Positions 26,119 through 35,197 are shown, counted from the stretch's first letter. The stretch: 64,000 nucleotides of DNA from Vibrio harveyi NBRC 15634 = ATCC 14126 = KCTC 12724 (GCF_001591145.1 NZ_BCUF01000023.1:1-64000), one strand, 5' to 3'. Made by a program: numbers and translations. The notes: a model not told the origin generated them from the letters alone.

Positions 26119-27054
26119 TTATAAACACTGCAGTAAACGGCGAGGTAGTGCGGTTTTATCCATCCAGTGATTTGGAATCGACATTGGCGTGTCGTAATAA
26201 CTTGCCCCAAGAATGGCACCGAGCGGAATGGCTCGTCCACTTGAATCGCCGCCACAGTAAATGTTCTCACGCATGGTGGTTTCGTAGCTTTCTGAATTCA
26301 TCAACAAATGACAAATCACCACAAATGAAGCATCTAAACCACAATGCATCCCAACGGACTCCGCAACGCTGGTGGCGCTTCTGCCGCTCATCGCTTCTGC
26401 ACGTTGAATATCGTTAGCAATCTTTGGAGAAACCGTCTGAGCTGCCATCACACACGCTTTGGGCGCGGCGCCTTGCAACGCCATCTGAATCATCACTGCG
26501 ACAGCTTGGGCGTACATAACTGCGGTGTCGTTGTTATTGGTAACCCGCACGGCGGAATCGACCAGTTTGGCGAGTTTGTCATCATCGGAATGAAAAGCCA
26601 CCAAAGGCGGAAGCTTAGATAATGCAGGGTTTTGTGTGTCGTCAGCCCCGCACAAAGTTACGCGCAGTTCTTTGGCTTCCAACTCATGAATGTTGAGCAG
26701 TGTTTGCTTAGTCGGTTTGTCTGTATAGCCCTGCCATTTACCACCAAAATCAAACCATTCTCGAAAGGAGCGAATGTAACGCGCTTCGTCGTAGTGTCCG
26801 GTTTGAACCAGAGCGTCTAACATGGCAACAAGCTGCGCGCCATAGTGGGTGAGGTCACCGACTTGCTTGCTACCGTGGGCAAAATAACCTTTGTCATGGT
26901 ATTCAGTTCGATTCGGTTGATGAAATTCCGGATGCGGAGAACCAAACTGCCTGATGAGTTCTTGATCGTAAAGCCAATGAAATCCGAGAGATGCTGCATC
27001 ACCGACGAGTGCGCCGATAATGGCATGAAGAGAGCGAGCGTTTCTATGAGTCAT
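26119..27054 (-). CDS. ADP-ribosylglycohydrolase (DraG-like) family protein
   Basis: A 311-residue all-helical protein of the ADP-ribosylglycohydrolase family, which removes ADP-ribose from proteins or nucleic acids using two magnesium ions. Metal-binding signatures are AIIGALVGDAASLG at the N-terminus and YCGGDSSGRAIPLG near residue 275 (the usual GGDTDT reads GGDSSG), plus the HYGAQLVAMLDAL helix. ATG 27054 with AAGGTGGCA ahead is the start; an upstream in-frame start at 27084 is less likely. No ADP-ribosyltransferase is encoded nearby. The substrate is unknown. Confidence 0.85.
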   Translation of the reverse strand: MTHRNARSLHAIIGALVGDAASLGFHWLYDQELIRQFGSPHPEFHQPNRTEYHDKGYFAHGSKQVGDLTHYGAQLVAMLDALVQTGHYDEARYIRSFREWFDFGGKWQGYTDKPTKQTLLNIHELEAKELRVTLCGADDTQNPALSKLPPLVAFHSDDDKLAKLVDSAVRVTNNNDTAVMYAQAVAVMIQMALQGAAPKACVMAAQTVSPKIANDIQRAEAMSGRSATSVAESVGMHCGLDASFVVICHLLMNSESYETTMRENIYCGGDSSGRAIPLGAILGASYYDTPMSIPNHWMDKTALPRRLLQCL

Positions 27055-27197
27055 CTTGCCACCTTTATCAACAGGGCTACTCAATAAGTCTTACACAGTT
27101 TCTTGGTTTTGTAGGGAAATTTTTCTGTTTTGGATCAAGACTATAGTGCTTAATTAACCATTGCTTTACTAGGGTTAAAAAGACTAGGGTTAAAAGC

Positions 27198-27226
27198 AAA
27201 ACGCCCCGCGAGTGGCGAGGCGTTGG
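27198..27226 (-). terminator. Terminator after manA
   Basis: GC-rich stem aacgcc..gcg / cgc..ggcgtt with a GU pair, followed on the minus strand by TTTGCTTTT; it lies about 30 bases after the manA stop. Confidence 0.8.
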
Positions 27227-27255
27227 TTTTAGTGGCGTACTATTAATAATAACGA

Positions 27256-28488
27256 TTAACTGTAAGCGCGTGCGATACGGCCTTCACAATCCAAAGTAAC
27301 CTGTTTTGCGTAAGCCGGAATGAAAACAGATTGTCCTTTTTCAATTACGCATGTTTCGCCGTTTGTGTGAGTTAGCACAAGTTTGGTGTCCAGAGGCATA
27401 AGGATCTCAGCGGTTTGAACTTCTAGAGTACGCTGGTGAGCTTGCTTAACGATGGCGAATTTGAAATCGTCCACGGGAATAGGGTATTCCAACATATCGT
27501 CGATTTCGTTTGGTGCGAGCAATAAGCTGTCGAATGGCTTCTCGTTGAAGCGTGTGCACGCAACGAGCTCTTTCACGTCCATGTATTTTGGTGTCAGACC
27601 TGCGCGCAGTACGTTGTCTGAGTTTGCCATGATCTCAAGACCCGTACCTTTCAAGTAAGCGTGTGGTGTTTCTGCATCCAAGAACATAGCATCACCCGGT
27701 TGCAGGGTAATCACATTAAGCATCAGTGGTGCAAACAAACCAATATCGCCAGGGTATTGCTTCTCTAGCTCAAGAATAAGGTTGAACAGAGGTAAGTCGG
27801 TGATGCGAGCTTGAGCCAATAGCACCGTCAACGCCATCTCTTTCTGTTCGCCCTCTAGTGACAGTAGACCCGAGAAGAAGGTCGCCAAGCCAGTTGGAGT
27901 TTGGTTTGCGATAAGGTCATCCACCAAGCCTTGTAGCTCAGGAATCGCCAGTTCAGAGAAGAAGCTGATGATTTCACTTGTTGGGCGGAAGCCATTCATC
28001 GCTTGGTATTCAGTTAGCGCGTAAACCAATTCAGGTTTGTGGTTTGGATCTTTGTAGTTACGGTTTGCAGCGGTTAGGGGAATGCCTTGTTTTTCTTCCA
28101 GTGCAAAGCCTAATTCTGCTTGCTGTTTGTTTGGATGAACCTGAATCGACAGTGCTTTCTCAGCAGCAAGCACTTTAAACAGGTATGGAAGTTCACCAAA
28201 ACGGTTTGTGACTTCTTCACTCAGAAAGGCATTCATGTCTTGAGCAATCAGTGAAGAGAGTTTGGTCTCCTCACCGTTTACCATCACCAATGAGCAACCG
28301 TTTGGATGCGCGCCCATCCATACTTCTGCTTGTGGTTCGCCCGTTGGGTTTTCAATGCCAAACAGTTGGTTAACAGAAGTAGTACTGCCCCAAGCGTAGT
28401 TTTGAATCACGTTGTTCATCAGGAAAAACATCGGATGCTTAGCTTGAGTTTGAATCGTTTGTGTATCGGACATCGTTAAATCAGACAT
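27256..28488 (-). CDS. manA: Mannose-6-phosphate isomerase, class I
   Basis: A 410-residue type I phosphomannose isomerase converting mannose 6-phosphate to fructose 6-phosphate. Zinc ligands lie in the SIQVHPNK motif (Gln and His) and in NHKPELVYAL (Glu); a further His is expected in the AETPHAYLKG segment, and the catalytic arginine in NVLRAGLTPKYMD. It follows the first PTS IIABC gene by 77 bases on the same strand, so transport and isomerisation are co-expressed. This directly supports mannose as a substrate of that transporter. An alternative start a few codons downstream cannot be excluded. Confidence 0.95.
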   Translation of the reverse strand: MSDLTMSDTQTIQTQAKHPMFFLMNNVIQNYAWGSTTSVNQLFGIENPTGEPQAEVWMGAHPNGCSLVMVNGEETKLSSLIAQDMNAFLSEEVTNRFGELPYLFKVLAAEKALSIQVHPNKQQAELGFALEEKQGIPLTAANRNYKDPNHKPELVYALTEYQAMNGFRPTSEIISFFSELAIPELQGLVDDLIANQTPTGLATFFSGLLSLEGEQKEMALTVLLAQARITDLPLFNLILELEKQYPGDIGLFAPLMLNVITLQPGDAMFLDAETPHAYLKGTGLEIMANSDNVLRAGLTPKYMDVKELVACTRFNEKPFDSLLLAPNEIDDMLEYPIPVDDFKFAIVKQAHQRTLEVQTAEILMPLDTKLVLTHTNGETCVIEKGQSVFIPAYAKQVTLDCEGRIARAYS

Positions 28489-28565
28489 AGAGTGTCACCA
28501 TGAGAGAAAATCATGGCTTGGACGATATTGCCCAAGCCATAGGAGCCATTTGGGGGTAGGGGTGA

Positions 28566-30473
28566 TTAAGCGGCTGCTTGCATCATTTTCGCTTTGCGAA
28601 CTTTCTTCAGAGTTACACACGTTACTGCGGTAACTACTGCGCCAGCTGCCATACAAATCAGAGCAAGTACTGGGTGGTTCATCGCACCAAGTAGAGCGAC
28701 AACTGGACCGCCGTGAGCAACACTGTTGGTAATGCCGAATGAGAACGCCATTACTGCCGCCACCATTGAGCCAAGTACGTTTGCTGGAATCACTGACATT
28801 GGATCTTGCGCTGCGAACGGAATCGCACCTTCAGAGATACCAACCAGACCCATAGCGCCTGCTGCTTTGCCCGCCTCGGTTTCTGATTCTTCGAACAGGT
28901 CGAACTTACGACCAAGCGCCGTTGCCAGTGCCATGCCTAGAGGTGCAACAGGGATTGCACACGCCATAGCACCCATAAATTGAGTTTGACCACTCGCAAT
29001 CATGCCCACAGAGAATAGGAACGCGACCTTGTTGAATGGACCACCCATATCGAAGCCAGCCATGCCACCAAGTACGATGCCCAGTAGAACGACGTTACCT
29101 GTGCTCATGCTCGTTAGTAGCGCAGTCAGACCGTCCATTAGGCTTGCGATTGGTGCGCCGATAACGAAGATGAAAAGACCAGCGATGAATAGCGAACCTG
29201 TGATTGGCGCAATCATGATTGGCACCAAAGGTTGAATGAATTTGTGGTAGTTAATCGACGTAATCCACTTCACGAAGTAACCCACAAGCAGACCAGCGAT
29301 GATGGCACCGATAAAGCCTGTACCAGCGTCTGCGCCGTAGAAAGAACCGTTGTTTGCAATCCAACCACCGATCAAGCCAGGAGCCAGAGCAGGACGGTCA
29401 GCAATCGCGTAAGCAATGTAACCGGCTAGGATTGGGATCATCAGCGTAAAGGCAACCACACCTACGTTGAGGATTTGGTTCCACATGCTGCCTTCAGGAA
29501 TTGCCATGCCCGCTTCACTTGGCTGACCACCGACTGCAAGAGCAAGTGCAATCAACAGACCACCCGTGACAACGAATGGGATCATGTGTGATACGCCGTT
29601 CATCAAGTAGCGGTACAGGTCAGAGCGAGCCTGAGAGGCTTTGTTTGCAACAGAAGTTTGTGCATTGCTGCTTGCTGCTGCTTGGTATTCTGGAGCACTT
29701 AACGCTTCGTTAATCAGACCTTGAGCATCGCGAATAGGGGCTTTTACGTTGGTTTTAACCACGCGTTTGCCCGCAAAGCGGTTCATGTCGACTTGTTTGT
29801 CACATGCCACTATGATTGCGTCTGCACGTTCGATTTCTTCTGCGGTTGGGCTGTTTTTCACACCGATTGAACCGTTCGTTTCAACCTTGATTTCGTAACC
29901 CATCGCCGCTGCACCTTTCTCTAACGCTTCTGCTGCTAGGTAAGTGTGCGCAACGCCCGCAGGACAACCAGTAACACCAATGATGAAACCTTGGTTTGCT
30001 GGGGCGTCTGCCACTGGTTGAGGCTCTTCTTTAGCAAGTAGAAGTGCCAGTGCGTCTTGGCTGTTTGCTGCACCTAAGAACGCATCAATGAAACCATCTT
30101 CAATCAGTTTTGAAGACAGCTCTGCAAGTACTTCGATATGGTGGTTATCGCCACCGTCTGGAGAAGCGATCATGAAGAACAGTTTTGAAGGCAAACCGTC
30201 TTCTGCGCCGTATTCGATACCTGATTTGCTTACGCCGATCACAACCGCTGGTTCAAGAACCGCGGCACTTTTCGCGTGTGGGATAGCAACGCCATCCTCA
30301 AATCCGGTGTTACCTAATTCTTCACGTGCTTTTATATCTGCAAGAAATTGCTCTTGGTCTGAAATACGACCTTGGGCGTGTAGAACTGCAACCAGTTCTT
30401 TAAATACGTCTTCTTTTGAAGTCGCTTGAAGATCAAGCTTAATCAAGTCTTCATTTATTAGTTTGGTGATCAT
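28566..30473 (-). CDS. PTS fructose/mannose-type transporter, IIA-IIB-IIC fusion
   Basis: A 635-residue phosphotransferase permease. IIA domain (about 1-150) has its phosphorylated histidine at H66 in GVAIPHAKS. IIB domain (about 162-260) has Cys 170 in GVTGCPAGVAHTY. IIC (about 285-625) is the membrane transporter of the fructose family with GGXXXGXXM-like and FDMGGPFNK motifs. The order A-B-C resembles V. cholerae VC1826, which I recall as a mannose/fructose transporter. manA follows it. The promoter region at 30474-30855 contains repeated operator sequences shared with the other PTS genes. Confidence 0.92.
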   Translation of the reverse strand: MITKLINEDLIKLDLQATSKEDVFKELVAVLHAQGRISDQEQFLADIKAREELGNTGFEDGVAIPHAKSAAVLEPAVVIGVSKSGIEYGAEDGLPSKLFFMIASPDGGDNHHIEVLAELSSKLIEDGFIDAFLGAANSQDALALLLAKEEPQPVADAPANQGFIIGVTGCPAGVAHTYLAAEALEKGAAAMGYEIKVETNGSIGVKNSPTAEEIERADAIIVACDKQVDMNRFAGKRVVKTNVKAPIRDAQGLINEALSAPEYQAAASSNAQTSVANKASQARSDLYRYLMNGVSHMIPFVVTGGLLIALALAVGGQPSEAGMAIPEGSMWNQILNVGVVAFTLMIPILAGYIAYAIADRPALAPGLIGGWIANNGSFYGADAGTGFIGAIIAGLLVGYFVKWITSINYHKFIQPLVPIMIAPITGSLFIAGLFIFVIGAPIASLMDGLTALLTSMSTGNVVLLGIVLGGMAGFDMGGPFNKVAFLFSVGMIASGQTQFMGAMACAIPVAPLGMALATALGRKFDLFEESETEAGKAAGAMGLVGISEGAIPFAAQDPMSVIPANVLGSMVAAVMAFSFGITNSVAHGGPVVALLGAMNHPVLALICMAAGAVVTAVTCVTLKKVRKAKMMQAAA

Positions 30474-30559
30474 TGTCGAACCCCTATAAATATAATTTTT
30501 ATTTCAGGGGTATTTTGAAATTAACCAAGCGGAGACAGTAGTGAAGAAAAAATGCATTT

Positions 30560-30801
30560 ACTGGACGATTGTAACCGCCCTACTAGAGTGTGATGTAGAT
30601 CGTCTACTGGATGAGCTTACTGCATATCTGTGACATTATGTGGAAGTCGATGAACCATAAGTGAAATGTGTTATTGCTCCCATATATAAGGGTTTAAGGG
30701 CTTTATTGATGATTTGATAGACTGGAGAATTGATGCGTTAACTGGATTTTTGTAACCTTAAAATGGAAGTGTGATTTTGCTCAATAGCACAAAAATCCAG
30801 T
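30560..30801. promoter_or_regulatory. Repeated operator and CRP-like site between PTS and AraC genes
   Basis: actggacgattgtaacc (30560-30576) and actggatttttgtaacc (30741-30757) match at 14 of 17 positions. The first 13 bases of the second copy recur perfectly inverted at 30789-30801. Weaker ACTGGA half-sites start at 30606 and 30721. Between the inverted copies, tgtgattttgctcaat (30770-30785) resembles a CRP site. The same operator recurs at 32903-32918 ahead of the second PTS gene. This looks like the binding pattern of an AraC-type activator with catabolite control. Confidence 0.75.
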
Positions 30802-30855
30802 AGGGTGTATATCTATAGGTATAGCATCATGGATGCGTGTTTAAGAGTACGTAAA

Positions 30856-31698
30856 ATGATTTTTCATGATTTGATTTCATCAGTATTAAACGAGCGAGAA
30901 CCATTCCACAATATATGGTTTGCTGGTGATTTTCATACACCGCCTGAATTTAGCTATCAGGTTAACTTCCCTCGATTAGAATTGGTCTTGTCTGGTGAAT
31001 ATATTAATGAAATGGAAAGTCATGATCGCAAAGTGACGCATATCGTAGCGAAAACCGGTGATGCGATATTTATTCCGCCTAACTGTTGGAATAAACCTGA
31101 CTGGGATACAGATTGCTCGGTATTAAGTATTCTCTTTGGTCGCCGTCAATTGGGTTTGAGTCTCGTGTCCAAACGTAAAGGGGAAGCGAGCTTTTACGAT
31201 ATTCAAAAACACAGTATTCAAACTCGTTCTGGATTTGCGATTGATAATATCTTGGAAGCACTGAGCTCATTGGCTCGTGAGTGTAACAAGAAACCTATGG
31301 ATGAGTTGTTGCTGCAAGCCTTGTTGCAATACGCTAAGTCGATGTTAGATGCGCCTATAGAGACGCAGGCGCACAGCCGAGTGCAAGATCTGTATCAGGG
31401 CATTTGTATCTACATCCAAGAGAACTTTCACCGCCCAATCACGCGTGACAGTATTGCGTCGAGGTTCAGCATCTCTTCTAACCATTTGTCGCGTTTGTTC
31501 CGTCAGCAAGGTCACATGACGTTAGCCGATTACATTACGTGGGTACGGGTAGACCGCGCGAAGTTCATGCTCAAGAAATACAACTTTAAGTTGAATGAGG
31601 TATCGGTGCGCTGTGGATTCAAAGATGTGAACTACTTCTGCCGAGTCTTTAAGAACCGAACGGGCAGAACGCCGACGGAGTATCGCGGTTCAATTTAA
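30856..31698 (+). CDS. AraC-family regulator of the PTS cluster
   Basis: A 281-residue AraC regulator with an N-terminal cupin-like sensing domain (about 1-140; GDAIFIPPNCWNKPDW) and a C-terminal double HTH (about 185-281; ITRDSIASRFSISSNHLSRLF and LNEVSVRCGFKDVNYFCRVF). It is divergent from the IIABC gene and sits inside the PTS cluster where V. cholerae has VC1825, so it probably controls the mannose-type PTS genes through the ACTGGA...TGTAAC operators. The start is uncertain: ATG 30856 has AAGAG ahead; ATG 30829 and GTG 30805 are in frame. Confidence 0.88.
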   Translation: MIFHDLISSVLNEREPFHNIWFAGDFHTPPEFSYQVNFPRLELVLSGEYINEMESHDRKVTHIVAKTGDAIFIPPNCWNKPDWDTDCSVLSILFGRRQLGLSLVSKRKGEASFYDIQKHSIQTRSGFAIDNILEALSSLARECNKKPMDELLLQALLQYAKSMLDAPIETQAHSRVQDLYQGICIYIQENFHRPITRDSIASRFSISSNHLSRLFRQQGHMTLADYITWVRVDRAKFMLKKYNFKLNEVSVRCGFKDVNYFCRVFKNRTGRTPTEYRGSI

Positions 31699-31710
31699 AG
31701 CAAGTAAAGG

Positions 31711-32487
31711 TTAAGCGAGCAGCCTCGACATGGCGTACATCAGAAGTGCCTGTAAGTCGACGCTGCTTTTTGTTAGCAGTAAACGCTCAGCCATTTGGTC
31801 GGTCAGCAGGTTACGAGTTAAGTTGGTCGCTGCAATGATGTGCTCGCGTGTGGGCTTTGCTGGCATTACTAATGCTATGGCAAGATGCACTTCACCCATT
31901 TTAGATGCCCAATCCATCGGTATCTCATTTGCGATCACTGCGATAGAAATGTGGTCCACACCTTCGAACATGACGTGGGGCAGGGCAATGCCCGGTGTTA
32001 CTGCGGTTGAAGATCGTTCTTCGCGTTTGATAAAGGCGAGAATGAGTTCGTCTGGATGAATAGGATGAATAAGCTGCGCTAGCCCTTTCAAGCACTCAAA
32101 CTTGGTGAGCTCAGTGTGCGCTTTGGCGTAATGCCATTTAATTTCACAAGGCGGGCAAATTTGCGGAAGACGCTCAGCAAGTTGGCTTGAGAATTCGTAG
32201 TTGATGTGAGAACCCACAACGGTGAAGTTCTCAGCAATCATATCTTTGATAACGAAACAGGCAAGCTCGGCGTCAATACCAATAGCCGTGATTTGACACA
32301 AGTCGCCTTGCTGCAAGCCAACTTGTAAAACCGCGATTGACTTAGTGAGTTCAGCGACGCGATTTTGGGTTATGTTGATGATGTGTAATGTGCTTTTGAA
32401 CTTTTTGGCGACGCGATTGAGGGGCTGTGCGACATGAGCACTGGCATTAATATCGTCGACAAAAAAGGTGATTTGGTATTCGTTCAT
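31711..32487 (-). CDS. PTS IIA protein with HPr-like N-terminal domain
   Basis: A 258-residue cytoplasmic PTS protein. The N-terminal 90 residues look like a diverged HPr: a candidate phosphorylatable histidine lies at H18 in SAHVAQPLN, although the usual following arginine is alanine. The C-terminal half (about 125-258) is a fructose-type IIA domain with H171 in GIALPHVMFEG. Such HPr/IIA fusions feed phosphate to fructose-type permeases. ATG 32487 follows the IIB gene stop by about 12 bases. It probably supplies phosphate to the neighbouring IIB or to the IIABC at 33033. Confidence 0.85.
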   Translation of the reverse strand: MNEYQITFFVDDINASAHVAQPLNRVAKKFKSTLHIINITQNRVAELTKSIAVLQVGLQQGDLCQITAIGIDAELACFVIKDMIAENFTVVGSHINYEFSSQLAERLPQICPPCEIKWHYAKAHTELTKFECLKGLAQLIHPIHPDELILAFIKREERSSTAVTPGIALPHVMFEGVDHISIAVIANEIPMDWASKMGEVHLAIALVMPAKPTREHIIAATNLTRNLLTDQMAERLLLTKSSVDLQALLMYAMSRLLA

Positions 32488-32499
32488 CAGCACAGCGTA

Positions 32500-32799
32500 T
32501 CATCGACAGTGTACAAGGAATACTTTATCGACATTGAGTAACACGTCTTCAATCGGGATTTGGACTTTGTTGGTGCCTTCAAAGCGAGCTGGTTGTTCAA
32601 TCTCAATATCGGACACAATTAAGACACGATCCGCTTGTGCAATATCGTGGGGAGTGAGCTGATTCTCAATACCCATCGCGCCTTGCGTCTCAACCTTAAT
32701 TTGTACGTTATGCTTAGGCGCAGCTTTCATTAGTGCATCTGCCGCCATATAAGTATGAGCGATGCCTGTAGGGCACGCTGTCACCGCTACGATCTTCAT
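32500..32799 (-). CDS. PTS fructose-type IIB protein
   Basis: A 99-residue free-standing IIB protein. The phosphocysteine is Cys 9 in VTACPTGIAHTY, and the remaining IKVETQGAMGIENQL and DIAQADRVLIVSDI segments follow the family closely. It is the first gene of a two-gene operon with the HPr-like/IIA protein and is divergent from the second IIABC gene. A stand-alone IIB without its own IIC suggests it exchanges phosphate with one of the two multidomain permeases. Confidence 0.9.
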   Translation of the reverse strand: MKIVAVTACPTGIAHTYMAADALMKAAPKHNVQIKVETQGAMGIENQLTPHDIAQADRVLIVSDIEIEQPARFEGTNKVQIPIEDVLLNVDKVFLVHCR

Positions 32800-32902
32800 G
32801 TTCTATCCACTTTATTTTTTTGTGGATTTTAGCATAGTGACCGTCGGAAGGATGGATTTAAAGCAGATAATCGCAAGAGCTCTATCACAGTTTAAATCTC
32901 AT

Positions 32903-32918
32903 GTTACATTAATCCAGT
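32903..32918 (-). promoter_or_regulatory. Copy of the PTS operator before the second IIABC gene
   Basis: On the minus strand the sequence reads ACTGGATTAATGTAAC, matching 14 of 16 positions of actggatttttgtaac found 2.1 kb away. It sits in the 233-base region between the divergent IIB and IIABC genes, so one site could serve both operons. Confidence 0.75.
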
Positions 32919-33032
32919 TAATGCACTTTTTGTCCTGTATTGGAAAGGACGAGTGTTGGTTACTCTGTACACAGTCATAGATGGAACAAATAACTCATGA
33001 CTCTCGAGCGTGAACATTGCAAGGTACAAACA

Positions 33033-34904
33033 ATGGACATATTAAACCTTATTGAACCGGAAACCATTTGCTTGGATTTGCATGCTCAAACCAAAGATGA
33101 AGCGCTCAAAGAGCTCGTCGAATTGTTGGACGCGGCGGGCAAGCTCACTAGCAAAAGTCAGTTCTTGGCGGACATTTGGAAACGAGAAGAGATTGGCAAT
33201 ACCGGCTTTGACGAGGGTATTGCCATTCCTCACGCCAAAAGCAATGCGGTCGCAAAACCCGCAGTTGCAGTGGGCATCAGCCGCAAAGGGATTGATTACG
33301 GTGCTGATGATGGCGAACTGTCTGACGTATTTTTCATGCTGGCTTCTCCAGATGGGGATGATCATCACCACATCGAAGTCTTGGCACAAATCTCCACTAA
33401 AATCATTGAAGATGGTTTCGTCAATAAGTTAAAAGCGGCGAAGTCAGTGGATGAAGCGCACGAACTACTCACTGACATTCAGTCGAACGCAAACGACTCA
33501 GGTTTAGATCCTCTGGAATTCGCATCTGAACCCCTTAGCCCTTGGGCACAAAAGCTGAGCAGAATGAAAGAGCACTTGCTGTTCGGCACTTCACATATGA
33601 TCCCGTTTATTGTCGCGGGCGGTGTATTGCTATCTCTCTCTGTGATGATCTCAGGTCATGGTGGGGTTCCGAAAGAAGGCATTCTGGCTGATATCGCCAA
33701 AATGGGTATTGCTGGTCTGACACTATTTACCGCGGTATTAGGTGGTTACATTGCCTATTCGATCGCTGATAAGCCTGGTCTTGCTCCGGGAATGATTGGA
33801 TCTTGGATTGCGGTTAGTCATTACAACACTGGCTTCTTGGGCGCGATTGTCGTCGGATTTTTCGCCGGCTTTGTGGTTTGGCTACTGAAGAAGATTCAAT
33901 TGCCGGACAGCATGAGCTCCCTCGGCTCGATTTTTATCTACCCACTGGTTGGTACGTTTGTCACCTGTGGCGCAGTGATGTGGGTGATTGGTTCACCTAT
34001 CGCCAGCGCAATGACGACCATGAACGATGTGCTCACGGGTATGGCGGGCTCAGGTAAAGTGATGTTGGGCACCGTACTGGGCGCAATGACCGCGTTTGAT
34101 ATGGGCGGTCCTATCAACAAAGTGGCGACTTTGTTTGCTCAGACTCAAGTGAATACTCAGCCGTGGTTGATGGGTGGTGTCGGTATCGCGATTTGTACCC
34201 CGCCTTTGGGTATGGCGTTAGCAACTTTTCTATCGCCAAGTAAGTTTAAACGTGATGAACGTGAAGCGGGTAAAGCCGCGGGCATCATGGGTATGATTGG
34301 CATCAGCGAAGGAGCAATTCCGTTTGCGGCGGGTGACCCAGCTCGCGTACTGCCTGCGATTGTTGCTGGTGGTATCGTCGGTAACGTGATTGGGTTTATG
34401 TTCCATGTCATTAACCATGCTCCGTGGGGCGGCTGGATTGTGCTGCCAGTTGTGGACGGCAAGATTGGCTACATAGTTGGCACAGTTGCAGGCTCGCTTA
34501 CTACAGCACTGATTGTTATCGCGCTTAAGAAGACGGTAACGGAAGACGATAGCTCTGTCGGTCAATCTCAAGCGTATACATCTATGCAAGGCGAGGGCGA
34601 AGCAGATATTCTTGCCGTGACATCTTGTCCATCAGGTGTGGCGCATACCTTCTTAGCTGCGAAGTCACTAGAGAAAGCCGCCTGTGCGTTAGGCATTAAG
34701 ATCAAGGTCGAAACGCAAGGTGCGAACGGCATCATTAACCGAATCACTGACAAAGATATCGCCAAGGCGAGGTTTGTTATCTTCGCTCACGATGTAGCCA
34801 TCAAAGAGCCGGAGCGATTTAGAAAAATGAAGGTGCTGGATGTCAGCACTAAAGATGCGATGCTCAATGCTGCAGCACTGTTGCAGGCGAAAAGAATCCC
34901 TTAA
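33033..34904 (+). CDS. PTS fructose-type transporter, IIA-IIC-IIB fusion
   Basis: A 623-residue permease resembling the protein at 28566 but with domains in the order A-C-B. IIA (about 1-150) has H67 in GIAIPHAKS; IIC (about 180-505) has TAFDMGGPINK and GMMGMIGISEGAIPF-type motifs; IIB (about 524-620) has Cys 532 in VTSCPSGVAHTF. ATG 33033 is preceded by AAGG; an in-frame upstream start at 32997 adds a hydrophilic extension. The cluster position corresponds to VC1822 of V. cholerae. The sugar is not certain; fructose or mannose derivatives are likely. Confidence 0.92.
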   Translation: MDILNLIEPETICLDLHAQTKDEALKELVELLDAAGKLTSKSQFLADIWKREEIGNTGFDEGIAIPHAKSNAVAKPAVAVGISRKGIDYGADDGELSDVFFMLASPDGDDHHHIEVLAQISTKIIEDGFVNKLKAAKSVDEAHELLTDIQSNANDSGLDPLEFASEPLSPWAQKLSRMKEHLLFGTSHMIPFIVAGGVLLSLSVMISGHGGVPKEGILADIAKMGIAGLTLFTAVLGGYIAYSIADKPGLAPGMIGSWIAVSHYNTGFLGAIVVGFFAGFVVWLLKKIQLPDSMSSLGSIFIYPLVGTFVTCGAVMWVIGSPIASAMTTMNDVLTGMAGSGKVMLGTVLGAMTAFDMGGPINKVATLFAQTQVNTQPWLMGGVGIAICTPPLGMALATFLSPSKFKRDEREAGKAAGIMGMIGISEGAIPFAAGDPARVLPAIVAGGIVGNVIGFMFHVINHAPWGGWIVLPVVDGKIGYIVGTVAGSLTTALIVIALKKTVTEDDSSVGQSQAYTSMQGEGEADILAVTSCPSGVAHTFLAAKSLEKAACALGIKIKVETQGANGIINRITDKDIAKARFVIFAHDVAIKEPERFRKMKVLDVSTKDAMLNAAALLQAKRIP

Positions 34905-34909
34905 GTACA

Positions 34910-35171
34910 TATCCCCAAGTAACCTCGATATGCATGGTTCAGCGAGAATGATTTGGTTTTCAGACGAGGCAACGATTTGAAGTTCTAGTGGTGCTAAATC
35001 AAAAATCGTTAACAAAGTATGCAAATCAACTCGCCCTTCGGGAGCTTGTCACTGAAGCGATTTCTTTGTCAAACTCTTTGGAAATAGATCACTATTACGC
35101 TGCGATGTTTTCCTCGAACTCGAGTCAGTGACCAAGCTCTGAATACTGCATCTTGAAGTCACTTGGGGATA
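34910..35171. mobile_element. 262-bp intergenic element with imperfect 25-bp inverted ends
   Basis: The left end starts TATCCCCAAGT (34910-34920) and the right end finishes ACTTGGGGATA (35161-35171), a perfect 11-bp inverted pair; extending inwards, 21 of 25 positions match. The inside is non-coding. It begins six bases after the stop of the second IIABC gene. The structure is that of a MITE-like non-autonomous element, and similar TATACCCAAGT..ACTTGGGTATA sequences are common in Vibrio intergenic DNA (from memory). No clear target duplication is seen. A short palindrome with related ends occurs at 61108-61140. Confidence 0.65.
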
Positions 35172-35197
35172 ATCCCAACTAAGGCTATCTGCTAGTT

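Noticed and set aside
32997..33032. Upstream start of the second IIABC gene
   Set aside because: Adds a non-conserved 12-residue stretch; ATG 33033 has AAGG at suitable spacing and begins the IIA domain as in the paralogue.
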